Notes under the pieces: model-generated
Databases searched by the model: none
What the model saw: only the letters and a program-made list of their open reading frames with translations
Told to the model about the DNA's origin: nothing
From: Ensifer adhaerens
GTDB taxonomy: Bacteria > Pseudomonadota > Alphaproteobacteria > Rhizobiales > Rhizobiaceae
DNA: 64,000 bases
Reading direction: 5' to 3'
NCBI GenBank assembly: GCA_900215285.1
Contig: OCMG01000004.1
Span: forward strand, 806,001 to 870,000
Shown: piece by piece, positions 54,537 to 62,992 of the stretch
Layout of the letters: every line of letters starts with the position of its first letter
How positions within the stretch are numbered: position 1 is the stretch's first letter
Program-made: the position numbers and the translations under genes

Positions 54537-55250
54537 TTAAAGCACGGCCTTGAGGAAACCCTTGAGGTCGTGCGTCATGTAGCCGATATGGGCATCATCC
54601 TCGCCGGCCTTCTCCCAGGCTTCAACGAAGCCCGTCTCGAACACTTCCGGCACGAGCAGAACCGTCTTCATGCCGAGCGCATGCGGGACAAGGAGATTGC
54701 GCGGAAGGTCCTCGAACATGGCGGCGCGGGTCGTGTCGATGCGGTGCATGGCCATGAACTTGTCATAGGTCTCGCCCGCCGGCTTCGGCACGTAATCGGC
54801 CGCCACGATGTCGAAAATGTCGTCGAAATGATCGAGAATGCCGAGCGCGCGGGCCGTATCTTCAGCATGCGCCACCGTGCCGTTCGTCAGGATGAACCTG
54901 CGCCCCGGCAGCGCCTTCAGGAGGTCGCCCAACTCCGGATCGGCGGGAATGCCGGAATAGTCGATCGCATGCGCGGCTTCCAGAAAGGCGCTCGGATCGG
55001 CATTGTGATGCAGCATCAGGCCTTTCAGCGTCGTGCCGTGATCGTGATAGTACCGCTTCTGCAGCGTCTTCGCCTCGGCCGGCTCCATGCCCAGCAGATT
55101 GGCGACAAAGGCCGTCATGTTGCGGTCGATCTGCGCGAAGAGATTGATCCGGTGCGGATAAAGCGTGTTGTCGAGATCGAACACCCATTCGCGCACATGG
55201 GCGAAATCGGCGGGGTTCGGCAGGGAAGGTCTGGGAAGCGTCGTCGTCAT
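54537..55250 (-). CDS. Pyrimidine 5'-nucleotidase (HAD superfamily)
   Basis: 237 residues from the ATG at 55250 (AAGGCGG upstream). HAD motifs: WVFDLDNTLYPH (Asp nucleophile, ~22-33), RFILTNGTVAHAE (motif II, ~117), KPAGETYDKF (Lys, ~157) and MFEDLPRN (~179). Sequence form matches the SDT1/PpnN-like pyrimidine 5'-nucleotidase group, which dephosphorylates UMP/CMP-type nucleotides. It is convergent with the LOG gene, with 9 nt between. Confidence 0.88.
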   Translation of the reverse strand: MTTTLPRPSLPNPADFAHVREWVFDLDNTLYPHRINLFAQIDRNMTAFVANLLGMEPAEAKTLQKRYYHDHGTTLKGLMLHHNADPSAFLEAAHAIDYSGIPADPELGDLLKALPGRRFILTNGTVAHAEDTARALGILDHFDDIFDIVAADYVPKPAGETYDKFMAMHRIDTTRAAMFEDLPRNLLVPHALGMKTVLLVPEVFETGFVEAWEKAGEDDAHIGYMTHDLKGFLKAVL

Positions 55251-55297
55251 GACCGCCTTATGCCACGATGCGAGGCGGCGCGCACCACCGAAAGTGC

Positions 55298-56170
55298 TCA
55301 AGAGGCGGATTTGGCGTTGATCATCCGGCTCCAGGCGCCGGGCGTCATGCCGAACGCCTTCTTGAATTGCCGGTTAAGATGGCTCTGGTCCGCAAATCCG
55401 GAGGCGGCTGCGACGTCCGCGAGCGACATGCCGGCGCCGATCTGCGCACGGGCCAGATCAAGCCGCCGCATCGTCAGATAGCGATGCGGGCTGGTGCCGC
55501 AGAGCGCGCGGAACTGCCGCGCCAGGCTGAAACGGTCGAGGCCGGACAGAGCCTCCAGTTCGTCGGAGCTTACGGACGAAGCCGCGTTCTCGCGAATATA
55601 CGCGCGAACGCGGTTGATGGCACGCGCGTCGGCGGAGGTCCGCCGCTGCGCCGGCAAACCGGAATGCCGGCAAAGCGCGTCGGCCGTCGCCGCAATGAAG
55701 GCATCGCGCTGCAGCGCCTCGACCTCGCTGTCGAGGTCGTTCAGCAGCAGCGCCAGGGTCTGGCGAAAATCCGGATCGCTCAACACAGGGTCTCGCACAA
55801 AGGGCAGGCTCGCGGAGCCCTGCGGCAATGCGGCCTGAAGCAGAGCCGGCTCCAGATACAGCATACGGTAGCTCAAACCATCCTCGGTTCCCGCCGCCCC
55901 GTCGTGAAGTTCGTCGGGGTGCAAAACGATGATCTGACCCGGCATCGACGCACGCCTTGCGCCGCGATAGGTGAAGGTCTGAACGCCGCGCAACGTGATG
56001 CCGAGCGAATAGGTATCGTGGCGATGCGGCGCATAGCCCGTGCCAAAGAAGCGAGCGCCGATCCGTTCAAGCCCGAAGGAAGGCGGGGCGACATCGATCC
56101 CGACATCGTCGGCGCCGTCGCACAAACGTCCAAGACCGTCCAGCGTCCGCTCGTCTAGTAGCATCTCCAT
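55298..56170 (-). CDS. AraC-family transcriptional regulator
   Basis: 290 residues from the ATG at 56170. An N-terminal AraC-type cupin (HRHDTYSLGITLRGVQTFTY, then MPGQIIVLHPDELHDG) precedes two HTH motifs (SSDELEALSGLDRFSLARQF and SLADVAAASGFADQSHLNRQ) and FKKAFGMTPGAW. The ligand is unknown. It is divergent from the DUF2000 gene, with starts 37 nt apart, so it probably controls that gene from the shared gap. Confidence 0.88.
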   Translation of the reverse strand: MEMLLDERTLDGLGRLCDGADDVGIDVAPPSFGLERIGARFFGTGYAPHRHDTYSLGITLRGVQTFTYRGARRASMPGQIIVLHPDELHDGAAGTEDGLSYRMLYLEPALLQAALPQGSASLPFVRDPVLSDPDFRQTLALLLNDLDSEVEALQRDAFIAATADALCRHSGLPAQRRTSADARAINRVRAYIRENAASSVSSDELEALSGLDRFSLARQFRALCGTSPHRYLTMRRLDLARAQIGAGMSLADVAAASGFADQSHLNRQFKKAFGMTPGAWSRMINAKSAS

Positions 56171-56206
56171 CACATGAGCTTACGCAAGCCGCCTCTCGGA
56201 GCCAAT

Positions 56207-56614
56207 ATGTTCGATACCAAAATCGTGATTGTCCTGCGCGACGACCTCGCTGCCTGGCAGGCACTCAACGTCACCGCCTTCCTCGCAACCGGCCTCGCAG
56301 CCGCCACGCCCGACCTCATCGGCGAGCCCTATGTGGATCGCGACGGCAATCGTTATCATCCGATGTCCATCCAGCCGATGATCGTGCTGGCGGCCGATGC
56401 GGAACTGATGCGCACCATCCATCGACGCGCATTGGAGCGGAAAGTGGACGCGGCCGCCTATGTGGAGGACATGTTCTCGACCGGCCACGACGCCGCCAAC
56501 CGCGCCGTCTTCGCCGAATTTGCGCCCGACGATGCAAAACTCGTCGGCCTTGCCTTCCGGGCGGAGAAGAAGATCGCCGACAAGATCACCAAGGGCGCCC
56601 GCATGCATCCGTGA
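56207..56614 (+). CDS. DUF2000 domain-containing protein
   Basis: 135 residues from the ATG at 56207 with GGAG 6 nt upstream; the ATG at 56174 has no ribosome site. The protein fits DUF2000 (KIVIVLRDDLAAWQALNVTA, HPMSIQPMIVLAAD and KVDAAAYVEDMFSTGHDAAN), a small family with a peptidyl-tRNA hydrolase II-like fold but unknown activity. Its place beside an AraC regulator is common, suggesting control by it. Confidence 0.82.
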   Translation: MFDTKIVIVLRDDLAAWQALNVTAFLATGLAAATPDLIGEPYVDRDGNRYHPMSIQPMIVLAADAELMRTIHRRALERKVDAAAYVEDMFSTGHDAANRAVFAEFAPDDAKLVGLAFRAEKKIADKITKGARMHP

Positions 56615-56658
56615 TGGAGGGCCGGCGTCAGAACCGCCGGCCGTCCGATGGCTGAGGC

Positions 56659-57054
56659 TCAGGCCGCCCGCGCCGCAAAGACCTCCATCGCGGCGTTCAG
56701 CCCGTTGATCGCCGCGGGCATGCCGCCATAGACGGCCATCTGGAAGATGACTTCGGTGATCTCCGTCTCGGAGGCTCCGACGGCCAGCGCGTGGTCGATG
56801 TTGATCTTCAGCTGCGGACCGGTCTGGCCGCCGAGCGCAGTCAGTGCCGCGACGGTGGCGATCTGGCGGGTCTTAAGGTCAAGGCCTTCGCGGGCGTAGA
56901 GCCGGCCGTAGGCGAATTCGATCAGCGTATCGGTGAAGCCCGGCACGATAGTTTCGTAGCGGGCCTCGAGCACGGCGCGAAGGTCCGGATTGAGGCGGCG
57001 GCTCAGCGCTTCGCCGAGTTCAAGCGGGGTCTGTGAGGTGGGGGTCGTGGTCAT
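56659..57054 (-). CDS. Carboxymuconolactone decarboxylase-family protein (AhpD-like)
   Basis: 131 residues. CMD-family pattern GLDLKTRQIATVAALTALGG, then LKINIDHALAVGASETEITE, then VIFQMAVYGGMPAAINGL. The CxxC of true AhpD is absent, so peroxidase-type redox is unlikely, and the substrate is unknown. The ATG overlaps the MerR stop by ATGA, so the regulator and this enzyme form one operon. Confidence 0.85.
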   Translation of the reverse strand: MTTTPTSQTPLELGEALSRRLNPDLRAVLEARYETIVPGFTDTLIEFAYGRLYAREGLDLKTRQIATVAALTALGGQTGPQLKINIDHALAVGASETEITEVIFQMAVYGGMPAAINGLNAAMEVFAARAA

Positions 57055-57464
57055 CGGGTCTGGCTCCTTCGGCCGGTGCGCTCAGCCTTTGCCTCGTCGG
57101 CAAGGTCATGCGCGCGTTCGATCTCATGATAATTGGCGATCTTGTAGTCGAGGAGCTTGAGGCAATCCGTCAGCTCCGCGATCCGCGCCGTAACGATCTC
57201 CCGCTGCTTCTCCAGCATGAGCCGTCGCGGTGCGGCTGTGGCGTTGCCGCGCGAGCGCATGCCGGCATAGGCCTGCATCTCGGACAGCGGCATCCCCGTC
57301 GCCTTCAACGCCTTGAGGAAGTCGATCCAGACCAGGATATCGGGATCGTAGACCCGCGTTCCCCCGGCATTGCGCCAGGGCGGGGTGATCAGGCCGATCT
57401 TTTCGTAATAGCGGATCGTATCGATGCTGAGCCCGGTGCGTTCCGTTAGTTCGCCGATTTTCAT
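57051..57464 (-). CDS. MerR-family transcriptional regulator
   Basis: 137 residues. HTH MKIGELTERTGLSIDTIRYY with EKIGLITPPWRNAGGTRVY at the N-terminus, a coiled dimerisation helix (~75-115) after it. No metal-binding Cys are present, so the signal is likely organic or redox. The promoter upstream has the stretched spacer expected for MerR activation. It is the first gene of the operon with the CMD-family gene. Confidence 0.9.
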   Translation of the reverse strand: MKIGELTERTGLSIDTIRYYEKIGLITPPWRNAGGTRVYDPDILVWIDFLKALKATGMPLSEMQAYAGMRSRGNATAAPRRLMLEKQREIVTARIAELTDCLKLLDYKIANYHEIERAHDLADEAKAERTGRRSQTR

Positions 57465-57499
57465 GGCTGTTTGCGCCTTCCCAAACGTTGAGACCCGGC

Positions 57500-57532
57500 T
57501 TTGATAATTTCTGGAGTGCGCTCCAGATCAAG
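57500..57532 (-). promoter_or_regulatory. MerR-type promoter with 19-bp spacer and central dyad
   Basis: On the minus strand TTGATC and TATCAA are separated by exactly 19 nt. Inside the spacer CTGGAG (57511-57516) and CTCCAG (57521-57526) form a dyad. This is the classic MerR-regulated promoter layout, placed 40-70 nt before the MerR start, so the operon is probably self-controlled. Confidence 0.75.
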
Positions 57533-57582
57533 CGGAAAAGTGCAGGCGGTCGCAAAAAACTTCGTTTGACTCGCCGCAGAAT

Positions 57583-57598
57583 TCAATCAATTGATTGA
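57583..57598. promoter_or_regulatory. 16-bp perfect palindrome, probable TetR operator
   Basis: TCAATCAA/TTGATTGA is a perfect palindrome ending 3 nt before the ATG of the TetR gene. It leaves no space for a ribosome site, so the transcript may be leaderless. It is the obvious self-repression site for the TetR-MFS pair. Confidence 0.65.
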
Positions 57599-57601
57599 TT
57601 G

Positions 57602-58195
57602 ATGACGGAAGAGAATCACAAATATCTGAACACGGGCGAGCGCCGGCTGGAAATCGCTGCGGCTGCACGTCAAATCATTCTGGAAAAAGGCTTCGAGGGA
57701 CTGCGCACCCGCGAGATCGCGGCGCGTGTCGGCATCAACATCTCGACGCTTCACTATCACGTGCCCACGAAGAAGGCGCTGATCGAACTTGTGACCGGCT
57801 CCATGCGCCAGGAATTCCACGAACATTATGAGCGGATCGTGCGCGAAGATTCAGCCCCGCTTGAGGAACTCCGGCTGCTGATCCACGATTATAGGGAGGT
57901 CATGCTCCGCAAGCCGGATCTGCTCCAGTTGATGGATGCGCTCGGCCATCGGGCCGCCTTTGACGAGGATATTGCCATCACCGTGGGTGAGATGCGCCGG
58001 CACTGGTTCAGTCTCTTCGTGAACGTGCTGCAAAGGGGAAAGGAAGCAGGCGATTTTCGCGCCTCTCTCGACCCCGAGGCGGCTGCGCACATGATCGTTG
58101 GTGCGCTGGTCGCCTTTCAATACAAGCCGCGACGACTGCTGCCCTTGTTTGACAGCGTCGGCGAGGAAATCATCCGTTCAATCCTTGCAACGTAA
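57602..58195 (+). CDS. TetR/AcrR-family transcriptional regulator
   Basis: 197 residues from the ATG at 57602 (the TTG at 57599 would add one). HTH: IILEKGFEGLRTREIAARVG and INISTLHYHVPTKKALIEL (~25-65). The C-terminal domain is of TetR_C type with an unknown ligand. It is followed 31 nt later by an MFS exporter in the same direction, a frequent repressor-pump pairing. Confidence 0.88.
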   Translation: MTEENHKYLNTGERRLEIAAAARQIILEKGFEGLRTREIAARVGINISTLHYHVPTKKALIELVTGSMRQEFHEHYERIVREDSAPLEELRLLIHDYREVMLRKPDLLQLMDALGHRAAFDEDIAITVGEMRRHWFSLFVNVLQRGKEAGDFRASLDPEAAAHMIVGALVAFQYKPRRLLPLFDSVGEEIIRSILAT

Positions 58196-58226
58196 TGCCC
58201 CAGACGCCCCTTTACAGGACAACCCC

Positions 58227-59720
58227 ATGACATCGGCCCCTCCGAACGATCACCAGCCCTATCCGGCCTATGAAAAGCGCTGGACAGCCATGGCCATCAT
58301 CCTGATGGCGAGCTTCATGAACCTGCTCGACGTTACCATCGTCAACGTGTCGCTACCGACGCTGCAGCACGACATGGGCGCCAGTTCCTCCGACATCGAA
58401 TGGGTCGTGGCGGGCTTCATTCTCACCTTCGCGCTCGGCCTGCTGCCCTTCGGCCGCTATGGCGACATCGTCGGCAAGAAGATCATGTTCCTGATCGGCG
58501 TCGGCTGCTTCACGACGGCCTCCATCATGTGCGGTCTTGCGCCCAACATCGAGTTCCTGGTGATCGCGCGCCTGCTCCAAGGCATGGGCGGAGCGGTCAT
58601 GACGCCGCAGGTCCTCTCGATCGCGCAGACAATCTTCCCACCGCATGAACGCGCCACGGCCTTTTCTCTGTTCGGACTGACGGCGGGTCTGGCCTCGGTC
58701 ATCGGGCCGGTGCTGGGCGGCCTCATTATCGGTGCCGATATCGCCGGCCTTGCCTGGCGTCCGATCTTTCTCATGAACGTGCCAATCGGTATCCTTGCGC
58801 TGATCCTCGGGGCAAAGTTCATTCCGAAAATTCCGGGGAATCCGGGCATGAAGAACGATTTCGGCGGCATACTCATCGTGTCGGCCGCCATGTTCCTGCT
58901 CGTCTTCCCGCTGATCGAAGGCCGCAACTACCATTGGGCGCCGTGGTGCTTCGCCATGCTTGCCGCCGCCGTGCTGCTCTTCTTCGCCTTCGTCCTGTGG
59001 GAGCGTCGCCAGAGCCGCACCGGCGCGCCGCAACTTCTCCCGGTCGACCTGATGAAGAACCGCAATTTCATGATCGGCGCGATCATGTCGCTGATCTTCT
59101 TCTCGGCCATGCCGCCCTTCTTCCTGATCTTTGCGCTCTATCTGCAGTCTGGATACGGCCTGTCGCCCCTCTGGTCGGGCATGACCACCCTGCCCTTCTC
59201 GATCGGCGTCCTGGTCGCGTCGATCATCTCCGGGCGGCTCGGCTTTCGCTGGCAGCGCCAGCGCATTGCCGCCGGCGTCGCCATGATGTTCATCGGCATC
59301 CTTGCGCTGCGCGTGATCGTCGGCGGGCTTGGCGAGATGCTGCATTACGGCGTCTTCGTCGCGCCGTTGCTGATCGCCGGCATCGGGCTCGGCATCTCGA
59401 TCTCCTCGCTGTTCCAGACCATTCTCGCCGGCGTGCCGGTCAAGGATGCCGGCTCGGGTTCGGGCGCATTGCAGGCAATCCAGCAGGCCGGCGGAGCGCT
59501 GGGTGTGGCCATCGTCAGCGAAATCTTCTTCCGGGCTTTGACGGCTGAGCTTTCGTCGGGCGCGCAGCCGGTGGCGGCCTACAGCACCTCGCTGATGACC
59601 GCGGTGATCTACAATCTCGTCGCCTATGTCCTCGTGATCCTTGGGGTCCTGGTGCTCAAGAACCCGCCGCGCATCCAGATGCCCGGTGCGGCTCCGGCGG
59701 CACCCGTGATGCTGGATTGA
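58227..59720 (+). CDS. MFS transporter, DHA2 (14-TMS, EmrB/QacA-like) family
   Basis: 497 residues from the ATG at 58227 with AGGA upstream. About 14 hydrophobic segments. Motif D1 near the first helix (MASFMNLLDVTIVNVSLPTLQ), motif A (PFGRYGDIVGKKIMF) and motif C (LTAGLASVIGPVLGGLI) identify a drug:H+ antiporter of the 14-helix group. It probably exports a toxic compound sensed by the TetR regulator upstream. A perfect palindromic terminator follows. Confidence 0.9.
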   Translation: MTSAPPNDHQPYPAYEKRWTAMAIILMASFMNLLDVTIVNVSLPTLQHDMGASSSDIEWVVAGFILTFALGLLPFGRYGDIVGKKIMFLIGVGCFTTASIMCGLAPNIEFLVIARLLQGMGGAVMTPQVLSIAQTIFPPHERATAFSLFGLTAGLASVIGPVLGGLIIGADIAGLAWRPIFLMNVPIGILALILGAKFIPKIPGNPGMKNDFGGILIVSAAMFLLVFPLIEGRNYHWAPWCFAMLAAAVLLFFAFVLWERRQSRTGAPQLLPVDLMKNRNFMIGAIMSLIFFSAMPPFFLIFALYLQSGYGLSPLWSGMTTLPFSIGVLVASIISGRLGFRWQRQRIAAGVAMMFIGILALRVIVGGLGEMLHYGVFVAPLLIAGIGLGISISSLFQTILAGVPVKDAGSGSGALQAIQQAGGALGVAIVSEIFFRALTAELSSGAQPVAAYSTSLMTAVIYNLVAYVLVILGVLVLKNPPRIQMPGAAPAAPVMLD

Positions 59721-59746
59721 ACCCTTTGACGCTGTCTGAAACGACG

Positions 59747-59770
59747 AAGGCCGCGGAATTCCGCGGCCTT
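59747..59770. terminator. Bidirectional terminator between the MFS gene and argB
   Basis: A perfect 24-nt palindrome (arms AAGGCCGCGGAA and TTCCGCGGCCTT) lies between the convergent genes, followed on the plus strand by CTGCATTTT. The tail is poor in T, so termination may be partial. Confidence 0.7.
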
Positions 59771-59796
59771 CTGCATTTTGACGACGGCGACAGCCG

Positions 59797-60684
59797 TCAG
59801 GGAACGATCAAAGTTCCCGCGCCCTGTTCGCTGAAAAGCTCGAGCAGGACGGAATGGCTGGTCTTGCCATTGAGGATGACCACGCCCTGAACGCCCGCCT
59901 CGATGGCCTCGATGCAGGTCTCGACCTTCGGGATCATGCCGCCGGAAATCGTGCCGTCCTTGATCAGCGCACGGGCCTCGGCAACAGAGAGTTGCTTGAT
60001 CAGCTGCTTGTTCTTGTCGAGCACGCCCGGAACGTCGGTGAGGAACAGCAGACGCGAGGCGTTCAGCGCACCGGCAATGGCGCCGGCAAACGTGTCGGCA
60101 TTGATATTGTAGGTATGGCCGTCCCGTCCCGGGGCCACCGGCGCGATGACCGGGATCATCTCGGACTTGGCAAGCAGGTCGAGCAGCGTGCGATCCACTT
60201 CCACGACTTCCCCCACGAAACCGAGATCGAGAATCTTCTCGATGTTGGAATCCGGGTCGACCATGGTCTTCCTGGCCTTCTGGGCGAAGACCATGTTGCC
60301 GTCCTTGCCGCACAGGCCGATGGCCCATTCGCCCGTCTGGTTGATGAGCGCCACGATCTCCTTGTTGATCGAACCGGCCAGCACCATTTCGACGATTTCG
60401 ACCGTCTTCTGATCGGTGACGCGCAAGCCCCCCTCGAAGCGGCTCTCGATGCCCATCTTGGTCAGCATCGCACCGATCTGCGGTCCCCCGCCATGCACGA
60501 CGATCGGATTGACGCCCGACTGCTTGAGCAGCGCGATATCGGCGGCAAAGGCCTTTCCGAGCTCGGCATTGCCCATGGCATGACCACCGTATTTCACGAC
60601 GATCGTCTTGTGCTCGTAACGCTGCATGAAGGGCAGAGCCTGCGCCAGGAGCCTGGCTTGCATTTCGCTTTCTGTCTCGGACAT
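59797..60684 (-). CDS. argB: Acetylglutamate kinase
   Basis: 295 residues from the ATG at 60684. Amino-acid kinase motifs: [13 protein letters not shown] (~28-40), [15 protein letters not shown] (~61-75), FEGGLRVTD (~85) and [20 protein letters not shown] (~190-210). It phosphorylates N-acetylglutamate in arginine synthesis. It has the length of the arginine-inhibited hexameric type. In related genomes engB lies just upstream; here a sigma-factor cassette comes between. Confidence 0.95.
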   Translation of the reverse strand: MSETESEMQARLLAQALPFMQRYEHKTIVVKYGGHAMGNAELGKAFAADIALLKQSGVNPIVVHGGGPQIGAMLTKMGIESRFEGGLRVTDQKTVEIVEMVLAGSINKEIVALINQTGEWAIGLCGKDGNMVFAQKARKTMVDPDSNIEKILDLGFVGEVVEVDRTLLDLLAKSEMIPVIAPVAPGRDGHTYNINADTFAGAIAGALNASRLLFLTDVPGVLDKNKQLIKQLSVAEARALIKDGTISGGMIPKVETCIEAIEAGVQGVVILNGKTSHSVLLELFSEQGAGTLIVP

Positions 60685-60788
60685 CAAATGGCCTCTTGGG
60701 AATTGGTCGGCGATTGTTTAGTGTGTTTCCATGGCGATGTGAATAATCCCGGGAGGAATATTCTGAAGCCGACGGGGAAGAGGTATTC

Positions 60789-61346
60789 TTGGCGTCGATT
60801 GATGACAGGGATGAGGCAGAGACAGCCCGGCTGATCGCGGGGGTGGCGCTGGCCGACAGAAAGGCGTTTGCGACGCTTTACCGGCAGACGAGTGGGAAAC
60901 TATTCGCTGTCTGCCTACGTATGTTGCAGGACAGGGCAGATGCCGAAGAGGCGCTGCAGGAAATTTACATAAAGGTCTGGAACAAGGCCGGCGGCTATCG
61001 GGCCGACATGGGCCGACCGATGACATGGCTCATTGCAATTGCCCGAAACCACGCGCTGGATCTTCTCAGGCGCAGGCGGCAGGCAAGCGTCGAGCTGGAC
61101 GAAGCCGGCGACATCGCCGATCCCCATGCCGACCCTGAGGAAACGGTCGTGCTGGCATCGGAAGGCCGACGGATCGAGGAATGCATGCAACAACTCGAAA
61201 AGGATCGCGCCGAGGCCGTGCGCAGCGCCTATGTCGAGGGACTGAGCTATCTGGAACTGGCCGGACTGCACGGGGTTCCGTTGAACACGATGCGAACCTG
61301 GCTCAGGCGCAGCCTGATCAAACTGAGAGAGTGCATGGACCGATGA
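60789..61346 (+). CDS. ECF-family RNA polymerase sigma factor (SigK-like)
   Basis: 185 residues from a TTG at 60789. AAGAGG lies 6 nt upstream, and the frame upstream reaches a stop without ATG or GTG, so TTG is the likely start. Region 2 (DRADAEEALQEIYIKVWNKA, then MTWLIAIARNHALDLLRRRR) and region 4 (YVEGLSYLELAGLHGVPLNT, then MRTWLRRSLIKLREC) are both present. It pairs with the anti-sigma factor encoded by the next gene (4-nt overlap). The group with RskA-like anti-sigma factors often controls envelope or oxidative-stress genes. Confidence 0.9.
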   Translation: MASIDDRDEAETARLIAGVALADRKAFATLYRQTSGKLFAVCLRMLQDRADAEEALQEIYIKVWNKAGGYRADMGRPMTWLIAIARNHALDLLRRRRQASVELDEAGDIADPHADPEETVVLASEGRRIEECMQQLEKDRAEAVRSAYVEGLSYLELAGLHGVPLNTMRTWLRRSLIKLRECMDR

Positions 61347-62056
61347 CCACGCCGGAAAACAAGAGGAGTGACCGCAGCCGCGACGAGGTGCTGGCTGGCG
61401 AATACGTCCTTGGCGTCCTGCCGCTGCCCGATCGGCTGCGTGTCGAGTACCGACTGCGTCAGGACAAAGCCTTCCAGGCGATCGTCGCCCGCTGGCAGGA
61501 AAACCTCGCAAGCTTCAACACCGAGTATGCCGCCGAAGCGCCGCCGCCCTGGCTCTATCCCGCAGTCGAGACAAAGCTGTTTCCCAAGCCTGCAGAGGAT
61601 GACGCGCCCCGACTGATCTGGAATTCGCTCGGCTTCTGGCGCGGGCTGACGCTGGTATCGCTTTCGGCTGCGATTCTCTTTGCCGCCAGCGCAGGGGGCT
61701 TGCTCCACAAGCCACAGGCCAATGCGCCCGTGGTAGCAACGCTCGGATCACAATCCTCCTCGATCAGCCTGGTCACGCTGTTCGACCGCGAGACGGGCAA
61801 ACTCGAAGTGACACCGGTCGCCGCGGGAGAGCCGAAATCGAAATCGCTCGAACTCTGGCTGATCGAAGGAGAAAATGCGCCGGTTCCGCTCGGCGTCGTT
61901 CCCGATACGGGAGACGGTTCGATCATCATTCCTTCGGATCTGCGCGACCGGCTGAAGGACGGAATGACGCTGGCCGTGTCTCTCGAGCCCTTCGGCGGCT
62001 CGCCGACCGGAAAGCCCACCGGGCCGGTGGTGGCTAGCGGCAAGATCGGCGCCTGA
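61343..62056 (+). CDS. RskA-like transmembrane anti-sigma factor
   Basis: 237 residues from the ATG at 61343, overlapping the sigma gene by ATGA. Residues 1-70 hold the sigma-binding segment (RDEVLAGEYVLGVLPLPDRL), one membrane helix at ~99-120 (FWRGLTLVSLSAAILFAASA), and the ~115-residue periplasmic RskA domain (ELWLIEGENAPVPLGVV, then LAVSLEPFGGSPTGKPTGP). No HxxxCxxC zinc motif is present. It should hold the sigma factor at the membrane until released by proteolysis. Confidence 0.9.
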   Translation: MTTPENKRSDRSRDEVLAGEYVLGVLPLPDRLRVEYRLRQDKAFQAIVARWQENLASFNTEYAAEAPPPWLYPAVETKLFPKPAEDDAPRLIWNSLGFWRGLTLVSLSAAILFAASAGGLLHKPQANAPVVATLGSQSSSISLVTLFDRETGKLEVTPVAAGEPKSKSLELWLIEGENAPVPLGVVPDTGDGSIIIPSDLRDRLKDGMTLAVSLEPFGGSPTGKPTGPVVASGKIGA

Positions 62057-62084
62057 GGCGCGCACGATACGATGCCTGGCGATA

Positions 62085-62113
62085 TTGGATCAGTTTCAAT
62101 CTAAAAATATAAT
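62085..62113 (+). promoter_or_regulatory. Sigma-70-type promoter upstream of the fasciclin gene
   Basis: TTGGAT (62085-62090) and TATAAT (62108-62113) are spaced 17 nt. Transcription from here would give a ~210-nt leader containing a hairpin (GGCGTAA-GACC-TTACGCC, 62295-62312) near the ribosome site. Confidence 0.5.
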
Positions 62114-62332
62114 CCGAATAAATTTGAAACTTCCTTCACCCTCCCTCCGTAGATGTTCCCGTAACCCCAATGCAGAGAGCGCATGAGCCTGGATGCTCGA
62201 GCGGTAAACTCCTGCATTACTACGAAGTACTGCACCGGTCTTCTGTCTAATATGGCGGAATCGTGAAACTTGCAGTGGGGGAGGAGCAGAATGAGGCGTA
62301 AGACCTTACGCCCAGACAAAGTGGAGTCGACA

Positions 62333-62884
62333 ATGTTGCAGAAACTGATCCGTATTCTCACCGTGACCAGCATCGCCGCCGTTCCGGCGATCGCACTTGC
62401 CGCCAATCCGATGGTCGGCGGAGCCCCGATGTATCCCAACAAGAACATCGTCGAGAACGCCGTCAACTCGAAGGATCACACCACGCTCGTTGCCGCCGTG
62501 AAGGCGGCCGGCCTGGTTCCGACGCTGGAAGGCAAGGGCCCGTTCACCGTCTTCGCCCCCACCAACGAAGCCTTCGCAAAGCTGCCGAAGGGCACGGTCG
62601 AAACGCTGCTGAAGCCGGAAAACAAGGACAAGCTCGTCAAGATCCTGACCTGCCACGTCGTCGCCGCTGATGCGATGTCTTCGGCCATTGAAAAGATGAT
62701 CAAGGATGACGGCGGCACCCACGACGTCAAGACCGTCGGCGGCTGCATCCTCAAGGCCAAGGAAAAGGGCGGCAAGATCACGCTGACTGACGAAAAGGGC
62801 GATGTCGCCCATGTTACGATCGCCGACGTCAAGCAGTCGAACGGCGTGATCCACGTCATCGACCATGTGCTTCTGCCGAAGTGA
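62333..62884 (+). CDS. Secreted fasciclin-domain protein
   Basis: 183 residues from the ATG at 62333 (GGAG 8 nt upstream). A signal peptide (MLQKLIRILTVTSIAAVPAI, cleaved near ALA-A) precedes one FAS1 domain with its two conserved boxes (GPFTVFAPTNEAFAKLP at ~79 and NGVIHVIDHVLLPK at the end). It is probably periplasmic or surface-located and involved in adhesion or matrix contact. It follows the ECF/anti-sigma pair, a frequent arrangement, suggesting that it is a target of that sigma factor. Confidence 0.9.
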   Translation: MLQKLIRILTVTSIAAVPAIALAANPMVGGAPMYPNKNIVENAVNSKDHTTLVAAVKAAGLVPTLEGKGPFTVFAPTNEAFAKLPKGTVETLLKPENKDKLVKILTCHVVAADAMSSAIEKMIKDDGGTHDVKTVGGCILKAKEKGGKITLTDEKGDVAHVTIADVKQSNGVIHVIDHVLLPK

Positions 62885-62992
62885 TCCGCGCCGGTTCGAC
62901 ATGAACTGACGAGGACGGAGCCCGCCGCATCCCATCTGCGGCGGGCTCATCGCGTTAAGCGGGCCCTGCGCCGAGCGCGGGCCGATGCCTTA

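Noticed and set aside
58353..59345. 330-codon minus-strand frame opposite the MFS transporter
   Set aside because: The transporter has clear helices and family motifs; the antisense product is a run of charged residues.
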